From the NCBI RefSeq assembly GCF_017310035.1, contig NZ_CP022296.1, positions 4,216,001 to 4,280,000 of the forward strand: 64,000 bases of DNA, read 5' to 3'. This document shows positions 60,225 to 64,000 of this stretch, piece by piece. Every line of letters begins with the position of its first letter. Within the stretch, counting starts at the first letter, position 1. The notes under the pieces were generated by a model. The model did no database searches and was not told the DNA's origin. It worked only from the letters and a program-made list of their open reading frames with translations. The translations under genes and the position numbers were made by a program. The DNA is from Nocardioides sp. S5 (GTDB lineage Bacteria; Actinomycetota; Actinomycetes; Propionibacteriales; Nocardioidaceae).

Positions 60225-61546
60225 CCCAGCCGTCCGCGCTGCAGGACGTGTCCTCCCGCGGGCCGGTGTCCCCCGAGGCCGCGCGTCTCGCCGGAGTCGT
60301 CCTCGAGGGCGAGATCAGCGCCGACGAGGCCATCGTCCGCACCGCGGCGCACCTGCTGTCCTACGGCCGGGTCGACGCAGTGATCTCGTCGCTGACGATC
60401 TTCGCGCCCGAGGAACCGACCGGCTGGGTCCGGCTCGGGGGGCGCGCGTGGGTGCGCGAGTGGTTCCGACCCGAGGCTCCCCTCTCACTCCTGCCGCCAC
60501 CCGGCGCCGGCCCCGATGCGGCGCTGACCATGCCCTGGCTCTCCACGCACGCCCGCGCGCACGGTCTCGCCGCCCTCACCGACACCGAGCTCCTGCCCGA
60601 CGACGCCGCCCAGGACCGCGCCGAGCTGCAGCGCACTGGCGTGCGCAGCCTGGTCTCCACGACGCTGCTCTCGCGCGGCGAGATGTTCGGCAGCGTGTCG
60701 GCCGTGAGCCTGGGCGCAGGACCGTGGCCGGAGATCTTCATCGAGGACCTGCGCCTGCTGAACTCCGCGATCACCTCACGCATGATGCTCGAGCACTCGC
60801 GCCGGGCCCTGGCCGAGGCGATCGATGCGGGAGCCGAGGCACAGCTGGCCTACCAGCAGTTCTTCGGCGCGGTCGGGCACGAGCTGCGTACGCCCCTCAG
60901 CTCGGTCCTCGGCTACACCGAGGTTCTCCTCGACGACGCCGGCCGGTCGCCGCAGGACCCGGTGTCGGCGGCCCTGCTGCGCGACGGTCCGGCGATGGTG
61001 CGGGCCTGCGAGCAGGTGCTGACCGTGGTCGACCACCTGCTCGGCACCGGTCGCGCCCTGTCGAGCGACGACCAGAAGCAGGACGTCGTCCTCGCCGAGG
61101 CCGTGGCCGACGTCGTGCACTGGCACCGCAACCCGGCCCGAGCGGCCGGGGTCGAGATGCACGTCGACATCGACCCCGCCGTCACCGCGTGGGCGCACCC
61201 GTCCGGCGTACGCCAGGTGCTGGCCAACCTGCTCGGCAACGCCATCAAGCACCACCGCAACGGTGCGGGCGAGGTGCACCTGACGACCCAGGACCTGCGC
61301 GGCGAGAGCGGGCTGGAGATGGTGCGCGTCGTGGTGCGCGACGACGGGCCCGGGCTCGACGCCGACCAGCTGCTGCACGCCTTCGAGCCGTTCGTCCGGT
61401 TCGCGCCCCGCGACACCAAGGGCAGCGGGCTCGGGCTGTCGATGTCGCGCACCATCGCCGAGCGCGACGGCGGCGCGGTGCGCGGCGAGTCCACGCCCGG
61501 GGTCGGCTCGTCCTTCTGGCTCGAGCTGCCCGTGGGCGGCTCCTGA
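60221..61546 (+). CDS. GAF-domain sensor histidine kinase
   Basis: 441 residues from the GTG at 60221 (GGGAG 5 nt upstream; GTGA overlap with the P450 stop). A GAF-like domain is at about 40-190 (AAHLLSYGRVDAVISSLTIF, VRSLVSTTLLSRGEMFGSVS). HisKA follows with GHELRTPLSS and His220, and HATPase with NLLGNAIKHH, DDGPGL and GSGLGLSMS. No membrane helix, so it senses inside the cell. The nearby single-domain response regulator is the obvious partner. Confidence 0.92.
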   Translation: MTQPSALQDVSSRGPVSPEAARLAGVVLEGEISADEAIVRTAAHLLSYGRVDAVISSLTIFAPEEPTGWVRLGGRAWVREWFRPEAPLSLLPPPGAGPDAALTMPWLSTHARAHGLAALTDTELLPDDAAQDRAELQRTGVRSLVSTTLLSRGEMFGSVSAVSLGAGPWPEIFIEDLRLLNSAITSRMMLEHSRRALAEAIDAGAEAQLAYQQFFGAVGHELRTPLSSVLGYTEVLLDDAGRSPQDPVSAALLRDGPAMVRACEQVLTVVDHLLGTGRALSSDDQKQDVVLAEAVADVVHWHRNPARAAGVEMHVDIDPAVTAWAHPSGVRQVLANLLGNAIKHHRNGAGEVHLTTQDLRGESGLEMVRVVVRDDGPGLDADQLLHAFEPFVRFAPRDTKGSGLGLSMSRTIAERDGGAVRGESTPGVGSSFWLELPVGGS

Positions 61547-61597
61547 GGCGAGCCGATTCCGTCCCTGCCGCGCGACTCATGTATTCTCGTCCCGCTT

Positions 61598-61671
61598 GGG
61601 CAGGTAGCTCAGTTGGTACGAGCGATCGCCTGAAAAGTGATAGGTCGGCGGTTCGACCCCGCCCCTGCCCA
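61598..61671 (+). tRNA. tRNA-Phe (anticodon GAA)
   Basis: Acceptor GGGCAGG / CCTGCCC; anticodon stem ATCGC/GTGAT with one G-U pair and loop CTGAAAA; T-arm GGCGG-TTCGACC-CCGCC; discriminator A. Confidence 0.95.
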
Positions 61672-61678
61672 CAAGCAC

Positions 61679-61715
61679 AGAAGGGCCCCGATCACGTCCC
61701 GATCGGGGCCCTTCT
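61679..61715 (+). terminator. Terminator of tRNA-Phe
   Basis: Perfect 15-bp stem AGAAGGGCCCCGATC / GATCGGGGCCCTTCT with a 7-nt loop, 7 nt after the tRNA. Confidence 0.88.
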
Positions 61716-61728
61716 GCGACTCCCGGCC

Positions 61729-63069
61729 ATGATGGTCCCCGTGCTCCCCCGTCTCGAGGTCGTGCGCCGGTCGCGGCCGGTGGACCTCCTCGCGCCCGGC
61801 GCGGTCGATGTCAGGACCGACGGCGCCGCAGCGGTGGCGATGCCGGCCGTGGCGCCGTACGTCGCCGTGACCTCTCCGGCGATCGACGGGCCCGGCCCTG
61901 CGCTGCACCTCGGCCCACACCGCCTGGGGATGATCGTCACCGACGGCTCGGTGGCGCTCACCGTCGACGGCGACGGGGCCCGCCGCGAGCTGCGCAGCCG
62001 GCGCTTCCACCACGCCGAGGGGCCGACCGGCACCGCCCTCACCCTGACCGGGACGCACGTCACCGCGTGGACCCTCGAGCAGGCGGGCTGGGTGGCACGG
62101 GCGCGCCACGACCTGCGCGAAGTGCTCGACACCCGCGACGAGGCCGCCCTGGCCGACCTCGTCGTCGAGCTCCCGGCGGGCGGGGGCGCTGCCGGTCGCT
62201 TCGGCCAGCTCGGCCTGCGCGACACGAGGTTCGTCACCACGGAGGACGGGACTCTCCTGCGCGACGGCGACACCGCGTGGCTGACCGCGACGTCCGCCGG
62301 CCCGGGGTTCTTCGACACCGCGCACACCAGCGTGTGGTCGCTCGACCTCGGCACGCTCGACATCACCCACTCCGCCGACCTGTTCTTCCGACGCCCAGAC
62401 CGACCGGGCGTCTTCGGCGACCACGCCACCCACCTGGTCCGCACCGACGACGGCGGCTGGCTCGTGGCGACGAGCACGTGGGGAGACTTCGAGCGGCCGG
62501 CCACCCGCACGGGACGGCGTACGCCGGCGGGCCTGCGCGTCACGCTCGCCGAGTCGGGCGCCGACCTGCTCCACGGCGCCCACGTCCTCGACACCCGCGA
62601 GCTGCCCCTGCCCACCGACGGGCTCGCGTCCATCGCCACCTGGGACCCGCACCTGGTGCGCCGCGACGACGGGTGGCTGGTCGGCTTCGTCAGCGCCCGG
62701 CGGTTCTTCGACTTCCACCCGGCGCTCGCGGGCGGACCCGCCCTGGACGACCTGCGACTGTTGGGCGCGGCCACGGACCGGACCGCGACCGAGGGCACCA
62801 CCCTGGTGGAGGTCGACGGCCGGATGGTCGCGCTGGCCAGCGACGGCCGCGACTCCGCGCGAGGGCTCCGGGCCCGGTTCCCGGTCTTCGACCTGACGAT
62901 GACCGAGCGCGGCACCCTGGACGCGCCCTACCCGACCAACCTGCCGTGGCCGGCGCTCGCCGCCGTCGACGACGGCTGGGTGATGGCGACCTTCGACGGT
63001 CGCCCGGCGGGAGGGAAGCTGCTCGGCTACGGCACCCACGGCGACCTGGTGCTGATGCGGTCGCGGTGA
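61729..63069 (+). CDS. Predicted beta-propeller protein (GH43/GH32-like), unknown
   Basis: 446 residues from MMVPVLPR. No signal peptide. Repeated blades with W..D/T.DGGW and ATWDPH patterns ([60 protein letters not shown]) look like a five-bladed propeller as in GH43/GH32. The usual acidic triad cannot be assigned, and it may be non-enzymatic. Weak ribosome site. Stands alone between tRNA-Phe and the dehydrogenase. Confidence 0.6.
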   Translation: MMVPVLPRLEVVRRSRPVDLLAPGAVDVRTDGAAAVAMPAVAPYVAVTSPAIDGPGPALHLGPHRLGMIVTDGSVALTVDGDGARRELRSRRFHHAEGPTGTALTLTGTHVTAWTLEQAGWVARARHDLREVLDTRDEAALADLVVELPAGGGAAGRFGQLGLRDTRFVTTEDGTLLRDGDTAWLTATSAGPGFFDTAHTSVWSLDLGTLDITHSADLFFRRPDRPGVFGDHATHLVRTDDGGWLVATSTWGDFERPATRTGRRTPAGLRVTLAESGADLLHGAHVLDTRELPLPTDGLASIATWDPHLVRRDDGWLVGFVSARRFFDFHPALAGGPALDDLRLLGAATDRTATEGTTLVEVDGRMVALASDGRDSARGLRARFPVFDLTMTERGTLDAPYPTNLPWPALAAVDDGWVMATFDGRPAGGKLLGYGTHGDLVLMRSR

Positions 63070-63167
63070 CGCGGCGGGACTACGCTGGGAGTGACGGCGG
63101 TCACCACCCCTCGACCGCTCCGACCAGGTCCGCACACCCCGCGGCCGCACCCACCAGAAAAGGACGC

Positions 63168-64000
63168 ATGAGCATGTCTGGAGCCACCAGTTCGGGAGTC
63201 GACGTCTTCGAGCTCGGCAGCGAGCACGAGCAGGTCGTGTTCTGCAACGACCGCGCGAGCGGCCTCAGGGCCATCATCGCGCTCCACTCCACCGCCCTCG
63301 GCCCGGGCCTCGGAGGCACCCGCTTCTTCCCCTACGCCAGCACCGACGACGCGATCGCCGACGTGCTCAACCTCTCGCGCGGGATGTCGTACAAGAACGC
63401 GCTCGCGGGCCTCGACCTCGGCGGCGGCAAGGCCGTCATCATCGGCGACCCGGCCGAGCTGAAGACCGAGGCGCTCCTGCGTGCCTACGGCCGCTTCGTG
63501 CAGTCGCTCGACGGGCGCTACTTCACCGCGTGCGACGTCGGGACCTTCTCGGAGGACATGGACCACATCGCGCGCGAGTGCGACTACGTCACCGGCCGCA
63601 CCGTCGCCCACGGCGGCGCGGGCGACAGCTCGGTGCTGACGGCGTACGGCACCTTCCAGGGGATGCGCGCCGCGGCCGAGCACGCCTGGGGCGAGCCGAC
63701 GTTGGCCGGTCGCACCGTCGGCATCGCCGGTGTCGGCAAGGTCGGGCGCCACCTCGTCCGGCACCTCGTCGAGGACGGCGCCACCGTCGTCGTGACCGAC
63801 GTGCACGCCCCGTCGGTGGAGGCGATCCGCGCCCAGTTCCCGCAGGTCCGGGCCGTCGCCTCGACCGAGGAGCTGGTGGCGAGCGAGCTCGACGTCTACG
63901 CCCCCTGCGCGATGGGCGGCGCGATCAGCGACGAGGTGCTCGAGGTGCTGCGCGCCACGATCATCTGCGGCGCGGCCAACAACCAGCTCGCGCACCCGGG
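63168..64000 (+). CDS. Leu/Val/Phe dehydrogenase, truncated by the window end
   Basis: 277 residues visible from the ATG at 63168 (AAAAGGA upstream), running off the window with about 80 residues missing. N-terminal substrate domain with [17 protein letters not shown] and the catalytic-lysine motifs [20 protein letters not shown], then the NAD domain with [20 protein letters not shown] and [12 protein letters not shown]. Oxidative deamination of branched or aromatic amino acids, feeding branched-chain acyl-CoA formation. Confidence 0.92.
   Translation, partial: MSMSGATSSGVDVFELGSEHEQVVFCNDRASGLRAIIALHSTALGPGLGGTRFFPYASTDDAIADVLNLSRGMSYKNALAGLDLGGGKAVIIGDPAELKTEALLRAYGRFVQSLDGRYFTACDVGTFSEDMDHIARECDYVTGRTVAHGGAGDSSVLTAYGTFQGMRAAAEHAWGEPTLAGRTVGIAGVGKVGRHLVRHLVEDGATVVVTDVHAPSVEAIRAQFPQVRAVASTEELVASELDVYAPCAMGGAISDEVLEVLRATIICGAANNQLAHP

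Noticed and set aside
61598..61715. tRNA-Phe as an attachment site of an integrated element
   Set aside because: No repeated tRNA end and no integrase within the window.

Overview
High-GC DNA with dense, short-spaced genes, many GTG starts, a mycothiol synthase (MshD), a GlnR-type nitrogen regulator and typical actinobacterial operons. Together these point to a Gram-positive actinobacterium, most likely Nocardioides or a relative (inference from gene content, not from an alignment). No integrase, transposase, CRISPR array, phage gene or rRNA operon is visible.

Region 1 (about 0.1-23.1 kb) is an extracellular-polysaccharide locus. It holds a DUF4012 protein, a Wzz/tyrosine-autokinase fusion with a Tyr-Gly tail, two secreted glycoside hydrolases, cysD-cysN, two putative glycosyltransferases, a Wzx-type flippase, a Wzy-type polymerase/ligase and an initiating sugar phosphotransferase. 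Inside it is an apparently full set for a CMP-activated nonulosonic acid of the legionaminic type: cytidylyltransferase, PglD-like acetyltransferase, synthase, hydrolysing 2-epimerase, CBS-nucleotidyltransferase of PtmE type, 4,6-dehydratase and aminotransferase. The last five genes are packed almost without gaps.

Region 2 (23.3-26.6 kb) holds an XRE-HTH/TPR regulator, a convergent 40-codon secreted-peptide gene and a PAS histidine kinase. The regulator and peptide look like a peptide-pheromone (RRNPP-like) pair. Region 3 (26.7-30.1 kb) is a sulfur operon (thioredoxin, Cys-containing leader peptide, DUF4395, rhodanese SseA, DUF1416), followed by a divergent MerR/Hsp20 heat-shock pair.

Region 4 (30.1-36.7 kb) contains a secreted multi-domain protein, MoaD-like protein, GlnR, MshD, YgfZ, a Fur-family regulator, nitrobindin and DsrE. 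Region 5 (36.8-47.0 kb) is phosphate metabolism: polyphosphate kinase, DUF47/Pit, pstSCAB with a PHO-box-like repeat, and a Nudix/phosphatase fusion. It is interrupted by an AbiEi-like gene flanked by two copies of a 61-nt repeat.

Region 6 (47-58 kb) has a cold-shock gene, tRNA-Lys, a TetR circuit with two matching operators, a SulP transporter, a DUF4832 protein, NDH-2, an HATPase protein, a fluoride-channel pair and a zincin. Region 7 (58.1-64 kb) has tRNA-Asp, tRNA-Glu and tRNA-Phe, and a response regulator / 31-codon peptide / cytochrome P450 / GAF histidine kinase set that may be an undescribed modified-peptide signalling unit. It ends with a beta-propeller-like protein and a truncated Leu/Val/Phe dehydrogenase at the window edge. 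All database-type statements are from memory of protein families; none was searched.
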